From Dehalococcoidia bacterium (GTDB lineage: Bacteria > Chloroflexota > Dehalococcoidia > JAUSJJ01): a stretch of DNA of 10,840 nucleotides. This document shows, piece by piece, positions 1-6,465 of the stretch; position 1 is the first letter of the stretch, and each line of letters starts with the position of its first letter. The position numbers were made by a program, and so were the translations under genes. Below the pieces are notes generated by a model. The model was given only the letters and a program-made list of their open reading frames with translations. It had not been told where the DNA came from and did not search any database. The stretch spans positions 1 through 10,840 of the forward strand of contig JAUSJJ010000284.1 of the NCBI GenBank assembly GCA_030647705.1. Direction: 5' to 3'.

Positions 1-52
1 CACTCGATTGCGGGCTAGTACTAAGTTGCGTCATTTCGCGTTACGGTTTCCT

Positions 53-184
53 CGACCTCACCCTCTTATCCCTCTCCCCCGTGTCGTTGCACGGGGGAGG
101 CTGTAACGTAGAGGGAAGCTGCAATCCAGCTTCTGTTCTGCAGTTCCTCTCTCTGCGTGCGGAGAGAGGGTAGGAGAGAGGTCG
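53..184. repeat. MITE-like palindromic intergenic repeat
   Basis: A non-coding block bounded by a 7-bp perfect inverted repeat, CGACCTC at 53-59 and GAGGTCG at 178-184, continuing inward as degenerate pyrimidine-rich/purine-rich arms (CCCTCT.. on the left, ..GAGAGAGGG on the right). Inside are two clear hairpins: a 10-bp stem at 74-99 (CTCCCCCGTG / CACGGGGGAG, 6-nt loop) and an 8-bp stem at 146-169 (CCTCTCTC / GAGAGAGG). There is no transposase and no credible ORF. It looks like a dispersed, non-autonomous palindromic element; a second, more degenerate stretch of similar character lies at about 3640-3720. No T-tract follows the stems on the minus strand, so they are not convincing terminators for the gene ending at 284. 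Confidence 0.5.
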
Positions 185-283
185 CCCTCCCGCCAGCCCC
201 GTACCGGGGAGCCATTACGCTGATTTGTGCAATCAAGTACTAGTCAAGGTATATCTGCCTGTCCAGCGCCATGCCGCTGCCCT

Positions 284-1330
284 CTACACGGCAAGCAGCC
301 GCTTCGGGTTCTCCACCAGCATGGCGTTGATTTGCTCCTCCGTGACGCCCTTGTACCTCAGCTCCGGCACTATGTTCTCCAGGACGTGGCCGTAGCCGTG
401 TCCGCCGTACTTCCTGTAGCCGCACTTGATGGCGATCTCGTTGGCCAGGACTATCCGGTTGGCGTAGCCCGCCTTCACCAGCTCCAGGATGCTGTTGACC
501 CGGTACTTGTCCGGGGGGAAACTGGAGCCGGGGGCGGCGCCGTCCATATACTCCTCGTGGCCGAACTGGTCGAAGCTGACGTAAACGCCGCGTTCGAGCA
601 CCGATTTCTGGTACTCGGTGTCGGGAGAGTAGAACTCCATGTGGCTGGCGAAGAACTTGTTCAGGTCGGCGCCTTCTTTGGCGACGATGTCCAGGTAGGT
701 ACTCCAGTGCTTGCCCTGGAAATTGGGGTGCACTGTGAGCGGCACGCCGGTCCTGGCCTGTGCGCGGGCGGCTGCCCTCAGTATCTTCTCCTCGTCCTCG
801 GTGAACGGTTCCTCAGCCGACCTGCCGCTCATGGCTACCTTGATGGCGCCCGCCCGAATGCCGCTGTTGCCGATGCCTTCCGTGATCTCCTGCACCATCT
901 GCCGGCACAGATCGTCGATGCTCTTCTTCTTCACGTACGGCGGGTGAGCGCGGGCGATGTACATGCCGGTGCTGCACACGATGTTGAGCCCGGTGGCCCG
1001 TGACACCCTGGCCAGCCCGACAGGGTCGCGCCCTATCCCCGGCACGCCGACCTCGATCACGGTGCTGCCTCCGGCCATCTTGTACTGCATCAGCTCGGCT
1101 ATCGCCTCGTCGATGTCACCCAGGATCAGGTTGTCTTTCACCAGGCCGGCATCCCGGCGGACTATGCCGAGGATGTCCATCGTCAGCGGCTTGTCCGCCA
1201 GGGCCATCCTGGATGCCTCCCTCGCCGGCGTCTGCTGGCATAGCAGGTTGAGCAGGACGTGGACGTGGCACATGGTGACGCCCAGTTGCTCCGGAGATAC
1301 CGCTCCGGTGACTGTCATTACCTGGGACAT
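284..1330 (-). CDS. phosphotriesterase-family metal-dependent hydrolase
   Basis: A 348-residue protein of the phosphotriesterase (PTE) branch of the amidohydrolase superfamily, a cytosolic TIM-barrel binuclear metal enzyme acting on lactones, amides or phosphoesters; the substrate here is unknown. Visible landmarks: the N-terminal HxH (H22, H24 in LGVTMCHVHVLLN), GGSTVIEVGVPGIGRD (about 88-102), the lysine that is carboxylated to bridge the metals (K164 in AGAIKVAMS), H201 (TVHPNF), H230 (FASHME) and the family C-terminus GGHGYGHVLENIVPELR with NPKRLLAV. The residue aligned with the usual metal-binding/catalytic Asp after strand 8 is Glu (E298 in VLANEIAIK). The ATG at 1330 is chosen because AGGAGG sits 6 nt upstream (1337-1342); a longer reading from 1429 would overlap the upstream gene and adds only low-complexity sequence. 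It follows the ligase-cyclotransferase gene by 55 bp and is probably co-transcribed. Confidence 0.88.
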   Translation of the reverse strand: MSQVMTVTGAVSPEQLGVTMCHVHVLLNLLCQQTPAREASRMALADKPLTMDILGIVRRDAGLVKDNLILGDIDEAIAELMQYKMAGGSTVIEVGVPGIGRDPVGLARVSRATGLNIVCSTGMYIARAHPPYVKKKSIDDLCRQMVQEITEGIGNSGIRAGAIKVAMSGRSAEEPFTEDEEKILRAAARAQARTGVPLTVHPNFQGKHWSTYLDIVAKEGADLNKFFASHMEFYSPDTEYQKSVLERGVYVSFDQFGHEEYMDGAAPGSSFPPDKYRVNSILELVKAGYANRIVLANEIAIKCGYRKYGGHGYGHVLENIVPELRYKGVTEEQINAMLVENPKRLLAV

Positions 1331-1336
1331 AGTGTT

Positions 1337-1342
1337 CCTCCT
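1337..1342 (-). promoter_or_regulatory. Shine-Dalgarno site of the phosphotriesterase-like gene
   Basis: The minus strand reads AGGAGG, a full anti-16S match, followed by 6 nt and then the ATG at 1330. It fixes the start and rules out the upstream in-frame starts. Confidence 0.85.
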
Positions 1343-1385
1343 AGACCGAGATATCAATCTGCTCCGAAAAACCCTTTCAGGCGTC

Positions 1386-3203
1386 TCAGCCTGTGCGCAT
1401 GCTGCCCTTGGCCCACAGGCCCGTGACACGCGGCGCCGTTTTGAGCTTCTCCCTCACCAGCCGGTTGTTGCCGTTACCGACGTAGACCCAGGACAACGTA
1501 TTTTCGAAGTTGTCCAGCATTACCTGCCTGAGTACCCTTACGAACTGGGGATTCGGCTGATGGCAGCCCTCGTAGAGGTCGAACTTGCCGGCGCTCTCTT
1601 CGAAATCGAGCAGTGAAAGCAGCACCCCGCGTACGACGCCGGTCCGGTTCCGCTCCACGAGGACCGGGTAATCGCCGAAATCGTAAGCTTCGCCATAGGC
1701 GTACCCTGCCCTGACCGAAGTCACGATTGCGCTGAAGCTCCTCCTGTCCCGCTCCGGGTCCATGAGAGTGCCGTAGGCGAAAATGGCGCGCGGGTTCGCG
1801 ATCTCTTCGACGTCCTTGATCCACGGCTTGATGGCGTCAAGGAACTGGGGCACAGTGCTGAGGTTCTCTTCCAGCTTCAGATAGCTGTCAGTATGAGCGA
1901 GAGGTATTGCCAGCAGGTATCGCCTCACGGCGCCCTCGTTCTCCTCCACCAGCTCCAGGTCGATGCAGTCCCAATCGAGCTCCCTCACCGTGTTCCTCAA
2001 CAGCCGTCCCGGAGAAACCCTGGAAGCGGGCTTGAGCAGCCGGTACGGACTGCGCAGGAACTTCAGATGGACGCTGGCAAGCTCGTCGACCTGGTGATGG
2101 TTCAAGTAGCTTCGCGGCCATGACCCGGCCGCCCTCTGTACGTAATCGTGCCCCAGGTGGAGGGCATTGGCCTGTTCCTGCACATCCACGCTGAGCTCTC
2201 TTCTGCGATTAAGGAAATCGTCCAGCAGCGCCATTTCTTCTGCCGTAGCCAGGCTGCGCAGCCTGGCCGAAATGAACTCCACGTAGCGCCTTGCCAGCTC
2301 GACGACGTTCACCGGCCCACGTTGTGTCTGGATCACCGCCTTCGAGCCGTTTTCCATGACGTTCTCTTCCATGTCGGAGCCGATTTCGTACCCCAGATAG
2401 TAGGAGGGGCGCTTGAATCTGATATCGGAGACCACGAACGGGAATCTGGTCAGCACCTGTTTGTAATAGTCGGGCTGACTGAACCGGCGCTCCCAGTCGC
2501 CGCCCTCGCTCAAGTCGGCCTTGATCAGGTCGGTTATGGCGTCCACGGCGGCGAACCAGAAGAGGAAGCCCGCTCTCATCTGGTCGGGCTCCGGAACATA
2601 GGGGAGGCACAGCTCCATCCGCCGGTTCCTCCGGGGGCGGTACAGCGCGCCTTTCAGCGGCCGGTGGTTGAACAGCAGATAGGCGATGACCGGGCTGATG
2701 GTGTGCGTGGCGATCAGGGCGATGTCTGCACCCAGCTTCTGGGCCTCGGTTGAAGCGAAGGCGTTGCTCGGCACTTGAGAGGTGAAGTCGCAGAGGTCCT
2801 TGCCCTGGAAGCGGGAGTCCAGCAGCAGGTTCAAATGGGTGCTCACTCCGAGCACGCTTTCCCCCTGGGCCAGTTCCACGAGCTGCGTCCGGTGGGTCAA
2901 CACGTTGTCCACCAGGCTCTCCACTCCGGGGCCAACGGGCGTGAGCGGAGTGGTGGCCTCCACCAGCGTGCCAAGCTCATCGTAGTCGTTGTAGAGGGTG
3001 CCGCCGTACCAGGTCCAGATCCGGCCGCCCGCGGAATCAGGCTCGGCGGCGGGCGCGAACAGGGGGACATGTCCCGCCTCATCGAAGAAGAACCTGGGCG
3101 AGCCGGCGATGAGCTGGTCAACGGAGATCTGACGTCCGTCAATAGTGGCGATCCGGTACTCGTCCTCCACGCCGCAGTATCTCTGTTTGCCGAAATCCGA
3201 CAT
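1386..3203 (-). CDS. Dop/PafA-like carboxylate-amine ligase fused to a gamma-glutamylcyclotransferase domain
   Basis: A 605-residue two-domain protein. Residues 1 to about 465 resemble the Dop/PafA branch of the glutamine-synthetase/GCS ligase fold: CGVEDEYRI (E13, E15; compare GIETEYG in PafA/Dop), WYGGTLYNDYDELGTLVEATTP (about 65-86; compare NGARLYxDxGxHPEYATPE), an HxN in GVSTHLNLLLD (H123, N125), and a segment AVIQTQRGPVNVVELARRYV (289-308) like the Dop/PafA TALELQREYL region. Residues about 472-600 are a GGCT/AIG2-type domain: FAYGTLM (476-481), DYPVLVE (511-517) and the catalytic-Glu motif DLYEGC (E545). Known members join or cut gamma-glutamyl isopeptides (PafA/Dop) or release 5-oxoproline from gamma-glutamyl amides (GGCT, GGACT, BtrG). 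The ATG at 3203 is preferred over the in-frame TTG at 3221 because a promoter (3230-3258) would start RNA next to the TTG and GGGGGAA precedes the ATG. Substrates are unknown; a generic GCS-like ligase is the alternative for the first domain. Confidence 0.8.
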   Translation of the reverse strand: MSDFGKQRYCGVEDEYRIATIDGRQISVDQLIAGSPRFFFDEAGHVPLFAPAAEPDSAGGRIWTWYGGTLYNDYDELGTLVEATTPLTPVGPGVESLVDNVLTHRTQLVELAQGESVLGVSTHLNLLLDSRFQGKDLCDFTSQVPSNAFASTEAQKLGADIALIATHTISPVIAYLLFNHRPLKGALYRPRRNRRMELCLPYVPEPDQMRAGFLFWFAAVDAITDLIKADLSEGGDWERRFSQPDYYKQVLTRFPFVVSDIRFKRPSYYLGYEIGSDMEENVMENGSKAVIQTQRGPVNVVELARRYVEFISARLRSLATAEEMALLDDFLNRRRELSVDVQEQANALHLGHDYVQRAAGSWPRSYLNHHQVDELASVHLKFLRSPYRLLKPASRVSPGRLLRNTVRELDWDCIDLELVEENEGAVRRYLLAIPLAHTDSYLKLEENLSTVPQFLDAIKPWIKDVEEIANPRAIFAYGTLMDPERDRRSFSAIVTSVRAGYAYGEAYDFGDYPVLVERNRTGVVRGVLLSLLDFEESAGKFDLYEGCHQPNPQFVRVLRQVMLDNFENTLSWVYVGNGNNRLVREKLKTAPRVTGLWAKGSMRTG

Positions 3204-3229
3204 GCTTCCCCCGCGCGACAATACAGTAG

Positions 3230-3258
3230 ATTATAGCCCAACAGGGACAGGTTGTGAA
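3230..3258 (-). promoter_or_regulatory. sigma70-type promoter of the ligase-cyclotransferase gene
   Basis: The minus strand has TTCACA (3258-3253), a 17-nt spacer and a perfect TATAAT (3235-3230). Transcription would begin near 3223, giving a leader of about 20 nt before the ATG at 3203. This makes the ligase and the phosphotriesterase-like gene a transcription unit separate from the GNAT operon upstream. Confidence 0.7.
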
Positions 3259-3285
3259 AGCGGAGGTGGTGGGGGTTGTCTCGAA

Positions 3286-3366
3286 TGTCATTCTGAGGAG
3301 CGAAGCGACGAAGAATCTCGTCCTTCGGAGTCGGGTACGAGATCCTTCGCTACGCTCAGGATGACA
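3286..3366. repeat. dispersed palindromic repeat (SEERSDEES type)
   Basis: An imperfect 81-bp inverted repeat with termini TGTCATTCTGAG (3286-3297) and CTCAGGATGACA (3355-3366) and inner arms AAGAATCTCGT / ACGAGATCCTT. This is a recognisable family of short intergenic palindromes found in many environmental bacteria, including Chloroflexota; its spurious plus-strand translation contains SEERSDEES and FATLRMT, which often appears in databases as a false hypothetical protein. No transposase is present, so it is a REP/MITE-like passenger. It sits just upstream of the ligase promoter. Confidence 0.75.
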
Positions 3367-3469
3367 GGGAAGAGTCCGGGGAAGGGGCTCTCCCTGTCTG
3401 CGGCGCGGCGTTGACCCGAGTGGTAACATGATGGTAGGGGCAAGTCTGTGGGGCGAGGATGAATGAAAT

Positions 3470-3605
3470 CGTAGGTTGGGTTTGCCAACCCGACCGCCAC
3501 ACTACCCGCCATACCGGCCCCGTATCGCAGTACGGGGTAAACTCCAGCCGGTATCCAGTGGACCCTGGATTCCCGATTTCTCGGTAATGACAGACTGGGG
3601 GCAAC
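3470..3605. repeat. composite of degenerate intergenic palindromes
   Basis: Several short inverted repeats stand side by side with no credible ORF: GGTTGG/CCAACC (3474-3490), CCCCGTA/TACGGGG (3518-3537, 6-nt loop), ATCCAG/CTGGAT (3553-3570) and a CTGGATTCCCGATTTCTCGG-type element ending in TAATGACAGACTGGGG. The last resembles a common dispersed bacterial repeat (TGGATTCCCG...CGGGAATGACA). Together with the repeat at 3286-3366 it fills most of the 535-bp gap between GNAT and the ligase gene. Confidence 0.55.
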
Positions 3606-3627
3606 GGGCAGGTTAGGAAACCTGCCC
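3606..3627. other. perfect 9-bp hairpin downstream of the GNAT gene
   Basis: GGGCAGGTT (3606-3614) pairs perfectly with AACCTGCCC (3619-3627) around a 4-nt loop. It lies 112 bp past the GNAT stop on the minus strand. No run of T follows on either strand, so it is not a canonical intrinsic terminator; it may be part of the neighbouring repeat cluster or a 3' end-protecting structure. The remaining stretch to 3738 contains only degenerate stems such as CTCTCC/GGAGAG. Confidence 0.5.
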
Positions 3628-3738
3628 TGCGGGAATGCGCTCCCCCTCACTCTGACTTTCCGACTGCATCGGAATCCCGTATGAAAATCGGGACTCTCCC
3701 TCCAGGAGAGAGGACAACCTTGCGTGAGAGGCAGAGGT

Positions 3739-4224
3739 CTAACCCCGCTTGAACAGCTTCTGGAAGATCAACTTGTCGTCGCCGGGGGCGTAAAAATCGG
3801 CGATGCGGCATATCTCCAGGTAGCCCTGAGAGCGGTAGAAAGCCTCGGTCTTCTCGTACCCCGGCTTGCCGGAGGTCTCGATGAGCAACATCCTGCACTT
3901 GGCCTCTTTGACCTTCTCTTCGGTAAAGGTCAGCAAAGCTTTGCCCAGTCCCAGTCCCTGCGCCTTCTTGTCCACGGCTATCCAGTACAGGTCCCACGTC
4001 CCATCGGTGAGGGGCGTAGCTCCGTAGACCGAGTAGCCCATGACGGTGGAGTCTACCGTCGCCACTACGATGTGGTAGACTGAGCCCAGCGGGTCCTCCA
4101 GAAAGGCGTCCATCACCTCCTCGGCCACGATCACTTCAGGAGGCGTGAACTCCGGAGTAGCCCGCAGTATCTGCATGACGGCGGATTTATCCGCCCTGGT
4201 TAACGGTCTGATCTTGTGTTTCAT
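3739..4224 (-). CDS. GNAT-family N-acetyltransferase
   Basis: A 161-residue single-domain GNAT protein that should transfer an acyl group from acyl-CoA to an amine in the cytosol. The CoA pyrophosphate loop is clear at residues 89-95 (QGLGLGK in VDKKAQGLGLGKALL), preceded by the strand WDLYWIAV (77-84), and the C-terminus has YEKTEAFYRSQGY (123-135) with DFYAPGDDKLIFQK (143-156). The ATG at 4224 overlaps the TGA of a 41-codon ORF (ATGA), so it is likely translated by coupling; no good Shine-Dalgarno lies directly before it. It is the last gene of the apparent KamA/ATP-grasp operon, suggesting that it acylates an intermediate or product, for example an amino group derived from (beta-)lysine. 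The archaeal/clostridial beta-lysine acetyltransferase AblB is also a GNAT but is considerably longer, so AblB function is not assumed. Confidence 0.88.
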   Translation of the reverse strand: MKHKIRPLTRADKSAVMQILRATPEFTPPEVIVAEEVMDAFLEDPLGSVYHIVVATVDSTVMGYSVYGATPLTDGTWDLYWIAVDKKAQGLGLGKALLTFTEEKVKEAKCRMLLIETSGKPGYEKTEAFYRSQGYLEICRIADFYAPGDDKLIFQKLFKRG

Positions 4225-4346
4225 AGCTTAGAGACCGGGACGGGACTCCTTTCGCCGGGGTCGTTGGTGCACTCCTGTGCAAGTGCAACAAGGTCGGGGA
4301 TGAGGAACGAAGACAGGAGATAGCCGTTGCCGGAGGAGAAGCTCAT
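4221..4346 (-). CDS. small ORF (41 codons) coupled between ATP-grasp ligase and GNAT
   Basis: A 41-residue ORF starting at ATG 4346, only 4 nt after the TGA of the second ATP-grasp gene (TGA-ACCG-ATG), and ending in a TGA that overlaps the GNAT start (ATGA). It begins MSFSSGNGYLLSSF, has a hydrophobic stretch (LLSSFLIPDLVALA, 10-23), one Cys (C26 in QECTND) and ends SPVPVSKL. Codon positions fit a real gene in GC-rich DNA: G/C is about 58% at position 1, 48% at position 2 and 73% at position 3. No Shine-Dalgarno precedes it, so translation would depend on re-initiation. I do not recognise a family. It could be a peptide substrate of the neighbouring ligases, a small partner protein, or a coupling ORF with no function of its own product. 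It does not end in GGE/GGQ, so it is not a Pup. Confidence 0.55.
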   Translation of the reverse strand: MSFSSGNGYLLSSFLIPDLVALAQECTNDPGERSPVPVSKL

Positions 4347-4350
4347 CGGT

Positions 4351-5367
4351 TCACGCGCCCAGCGGCAGCTTCGTGCCCTCCAGGGCAAGCGATGTGATCC
4401 TCTCGATGAACTCGCTGTAGGTCATCCCGCTGGCCCGGGCCTGTCGCGCCGCGCCGACATCGGGGGAGATATCGGGGTTGGGGTTCACCTCCAGCACGTG
4501 GGGCTTTCCCTTGCCGTTGAGCCTCAGGTCTACCCTGGCGTAGCCCGAGCAGCCCAGCAGCCTGTACACCGACATGGCGAGTTTCTCGATCCGCGTCTTC
4601 AGCTCGAGGTCAATCTGGGCGGGGCAGGTGACCTTGGTGCCATCGGCATACACGGTCGCCAGCTCCCACTTGGCGGAGAAGGTCAGGATGCGGGGCATCC
4701 CCGGAGGCAGGGAATAGGCGATCTCCGAGATGGGCAGAGCCGTCAGCTTGTCGGTGCCCATGACGGTGATGTTGAATTCCCTACCCTCCATGAACTCCTC
4801 GACCAGCGCTCTGCCCCGGTAGGCGGCGCTGATTTTGGCCACCTGCCGGCTCAGCGCCGCAAAGTCCTGCACGAAGCTTTCCTCGGTGATGCCGTGGCTG
4901 GCGTCTTCCACGCAAGGCTTGACTATGCAGGGGAAAGCCAGGTGGAAAAGATGCACGGTCTCCGCATCGAGCAATTGATATCTGGGGGTGGCAATGCGCG
5001 CCGTCTGCAGCAGCGCCTTGGTCCTGCCCTTGTCCACTGCAACGGACAACGCGGAGGCCGGGCAACCGGTGTGGGGTATGTTGAGCCCTTCCAGCATGCC
5101 GGCCACGACGGCCTCGGTCTCCGGACAGCCATCGAAGCCTTCGAAGAGATTGAACACCAGGTCCGTCTTCAGGGACGCGAGCGTCTGACTGACTGCTTCC
5201 AGAGGCGGAGAAAGAGGAATGCGCTCAACGGGGTAGCCCAGTTCGACGAGGGACTGGTAGACGCCTTCTACCTCGTCCAGGACGCCCAGCACCGCCTTCT
5301 CCTCTCCCAGGTCTTGATAGCGGGAAGGGGCGGGGTCGTTGTAAATAATGGCTACCTTCGGACGCAC
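4351..5367 (-). CDS. D-Ala-D-Ala ligase-like ATP-grasp ligase (second of the pair)
   Basis: A 338-residue ATP-grasp enzyme expected to activate a carboxylate as an acyl phosphate and join it to an amine. Landmarks: N-terminal VFNLFEGFDG (71-80), the ATP-binding lysine K150 in CIVKPCVEDASHGI, the hinge LVEEF (188-192), and metal ligands D280 (ARVDLRL) and E293/N295 in LEVNPNPDISPD. The phosphate loop reads EDASHG where Ddl-type enzymes usually have EGSSxG, and the substrate-side loop after EVNPNP (DISPDVGAARQARASGMTY) differs from its upstream neighbour, suggesting a different substrate. The GTG start at 5367 overlaps the end of the upstream ATP-grasp gene by 16 nt, with AAAGG about 9 nt before it, implying translational coupling. 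Peptidoglycan Ddl is unlikely: there are no mur genes here and paired Ddl-like genes beside KamA point to a dedicated pathway. Confidence 0.88.
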   Translation of the reverse strand: MRPKVAIIYNDPAPSRYQDLGEEKAVLGVLDEVEGVYQSLVELGYPVERIPLSPPLEAVSQTLASLKTDLVFNLFEGFDGCPETEAVVAGMLEGLNIPHTGCPASALSVAVDKGRTKALLQTARIATPRYQLLDAETVHLFHLAFPCIVKPCVEDASHGITEESFVQDFAALSRQVAKISAAYRGRALVEEFMEGREFNITVMGTDKLTALPISEIAYSLPPGMPRILTFSAKWELATVYADGTKVTCPAQIDLELKTRIEKLAMSVYRLLGCSGYARVDLRLNGKGKPHVLEVNPNPDISPDVGAARQARASGMTYSEFIERITSLALEGTKLPLGA

Positions 5368-6359
5368 TGTGGATACCTTTCCAGAGCAGCGTTCAGTATG
5401 GCCGAGACCAGGCGCTGGTAGCTCCAGCCCATTTTCCCGGCCATGATGGGCAGGTCTCCGCTCCTGGGGTTGAGCCCCGGCAGCGGATTGACCTCAAGAA
5501 AATAAGGGGTTCCGTCACGGCTGATCCTGAAGTCCATTCGAGAGAAATCGCGGCAGCCCAGCACCTCGAAGGCGGCCAGGCTGGACGACTCGATCTGCCG
5601 AATGGCCCCGGCTTCCAGTCTGGCCGGGACCTCATAGTCCACCCTGCGCTCCCAGTCACGCTTCACTTCGAGCGAGTAGACGAAATAGGGGTCCTTGCGC
5701 TTGGGCACAACACGCATTATTCCCACTATCTTCGGTGGGCGGTTGCCCACCATGCCTACGGTCACCTCGTCACCGGCGATGAACTCCTCTATCATCACCG
5801 GCTGTCGGTACAGCTTCAGCAGCTCCTCCGCGACGGCCACGGCACGCTCGATGCTATCCACGCGGGAACCGGAGCGGATGCCCTTGCTCGAACCTTCGTA
5901 TGCGGGCTTGACGAACGCGGGCAGAGGCAGGCCGTCTGCGACCAGGCCGTTCAACTCGCGTGCGTCGCTGACTACCCGGCACCTGGGGGTATGGACGCCT
6001 GCCATCGCCACCAGCTTCTTGGCCAGCGGCTTGTCCAGGCAAACGGCCAGGCACTGCGGGTCCGACCCGGAGTACGGTATATCCAGCATCTCAAGGACCG
6101 CGGGCACCTGGGCCTCTCGGCTCCGGCAGCCGCCGAGCCCTTCAGCGATGTTGAATGCGAAGTCGACGCGCTCCTGGAGGACCTTGGCCAGGAACTCCCG
6201 GCCGCCGCCCAGCTTCACTACAGAGTGCCCCGCCGCCTGAAACACGGCAGCCAGGGCGTCCACGGTCTCCGGGGAGTCGTACTCCTCAAGAGCATCATCG
6301 GGATGGCCCTGGCTGACAGGCACCGCCTCTTTGAGGTCGTAGCACAGCCCAATTTTCAC
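5352..6359 (-). CDS. D-Ala-D-Ala ligase-like ATP-grasp ligase (first of the pair)
   Basis: A 335-residue ATP-grasp carboxylate-amine ligase. Landmarks: FNIAEGLGGCRSREAQVPA (69-87), GSDPQCLAVCLDK (98-110), ATP-binding K151 with the canonical loop EGSSKG (155-160), hinge MIEEFIAGDE (189-198), D276 in SRMDFRI and E289/N291 in FLEVNPLPGLNPRSG, which includes the PG.. substrate loop like Ddl. It lacks a signal peptide and should be cytosolic. The GTG start at 6359 is supported by AAGGA 7 nt upstream and by the Ddl-like N-terminus MKIGLCYDLK. The gene follows the KamA stop by 132 bp, a spacer carrying a perfect 12-bp hairpin, and overlaps the next ATP-grasp gene by 16 nt. It is a diverged paralogue of that gene, not a recent duplicate. 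It probably makes an amide using an amino acid produced or consumed with KamA; specificity cannot be read from sequence. Confidence 0.9.
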   Translation of the reverse strand: MKIGLCYDLKEAVPVSQGHPDDALEEYDSPETVDALAAVFQAAGHSVVKLGGGREFLAKVLQERVDFAFNIAEGLGGCRSREAQVPAVLEMLDIPYSGSDPQCLAVCLDKPLAKKLVAMAGVHTPRCRVVSDARELNGLVADGLPLPAFVKPAYEGSSKGIRSGSRVDSIERAVAVAEELLKLYRQPVMIEEFIAGDEVTVGMVGNRPPKIVGIMRVVPKRKDPYFVYSLEVKRDWERRVDYEVPARLEAGAIRQIESSSLAAFEVLGCRDFSRMDFRISRDGTPYFLEVNPLPGLNPRSGDLPIMAGKMGWSYQRLVSAILNAALERYPQCVRR

Positions 6360-6435
6360 GCTTGATTCCTTGTGCCGGCGCCGCCGCTGGTCACGACACC
6401 TTGACTGGCCCCTGTTTTCCCCGCCGGGAACCCTG

Positions 6436-6465
6436 GCCGGAGGAGGGGATTATCCCTCCTCCGGC
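6436..6465 (+). terminator. perfect 12-bp hairpin with a T-rich tail on the plus strand
   Basis: GCCGGAGGAGGG (6436-6447) pairs without mismatch with CCCTCCTCCGGC (6454-6465) around GATTAT. On the plus strand it is followed by TTCTTCTTTCTG, as in an intrinsic terminator, but all neighbouring genes are on the minus strand, where the stem is followed by CCAGGG. It may stop antisense transcription entering kamA, or act in the minus-strand mRNA as a processing or stabilising structure between kamA and the first ATP-grasp gene. Confidence 0.45.

Noticed and set aside
53..184. CRISPR array or tandem repeat at the left end
   Set aside because: The repeats are inverted, not direct, and there is no regular spacer structure.
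3145..3414. Plus-strand frame of 89 codons containing SEERSDEES
   Set aside because: It is a translation of the dispersed palindromic repeat, a well-known source of false hypothetical proteins.
3606..3627. Hairpin as intrinsic terminator of the GNAT operon
   Set aside because: The stem is perfect, but neither strand has a following T-run; kept only as a structure.
3739..4224. Naming the GNAT as AblB (beta-lysine N6-acetyltransferase)
   Set aside because: It is much shorter than AblB and separated from KamA by two ligases; only the general fold is supported.
4221..4346. Idea that the small ORF is a Pup-like modifier for the Dop/PafA-like ligase
   Set aside because: It ends SPVPVSKL, without the GGE/GGQ terminus that Pup requires, and lacks the acidic, disordered composition of Pup.
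4327..5421. Long plus-strand frame (364 codons) opposite the second ATP-grasp gene
   Set aside because: Its translation is compositionally odd and matches no family, while the minus strand encodes a complete ATP-grasp protein with all catalytic motifs.
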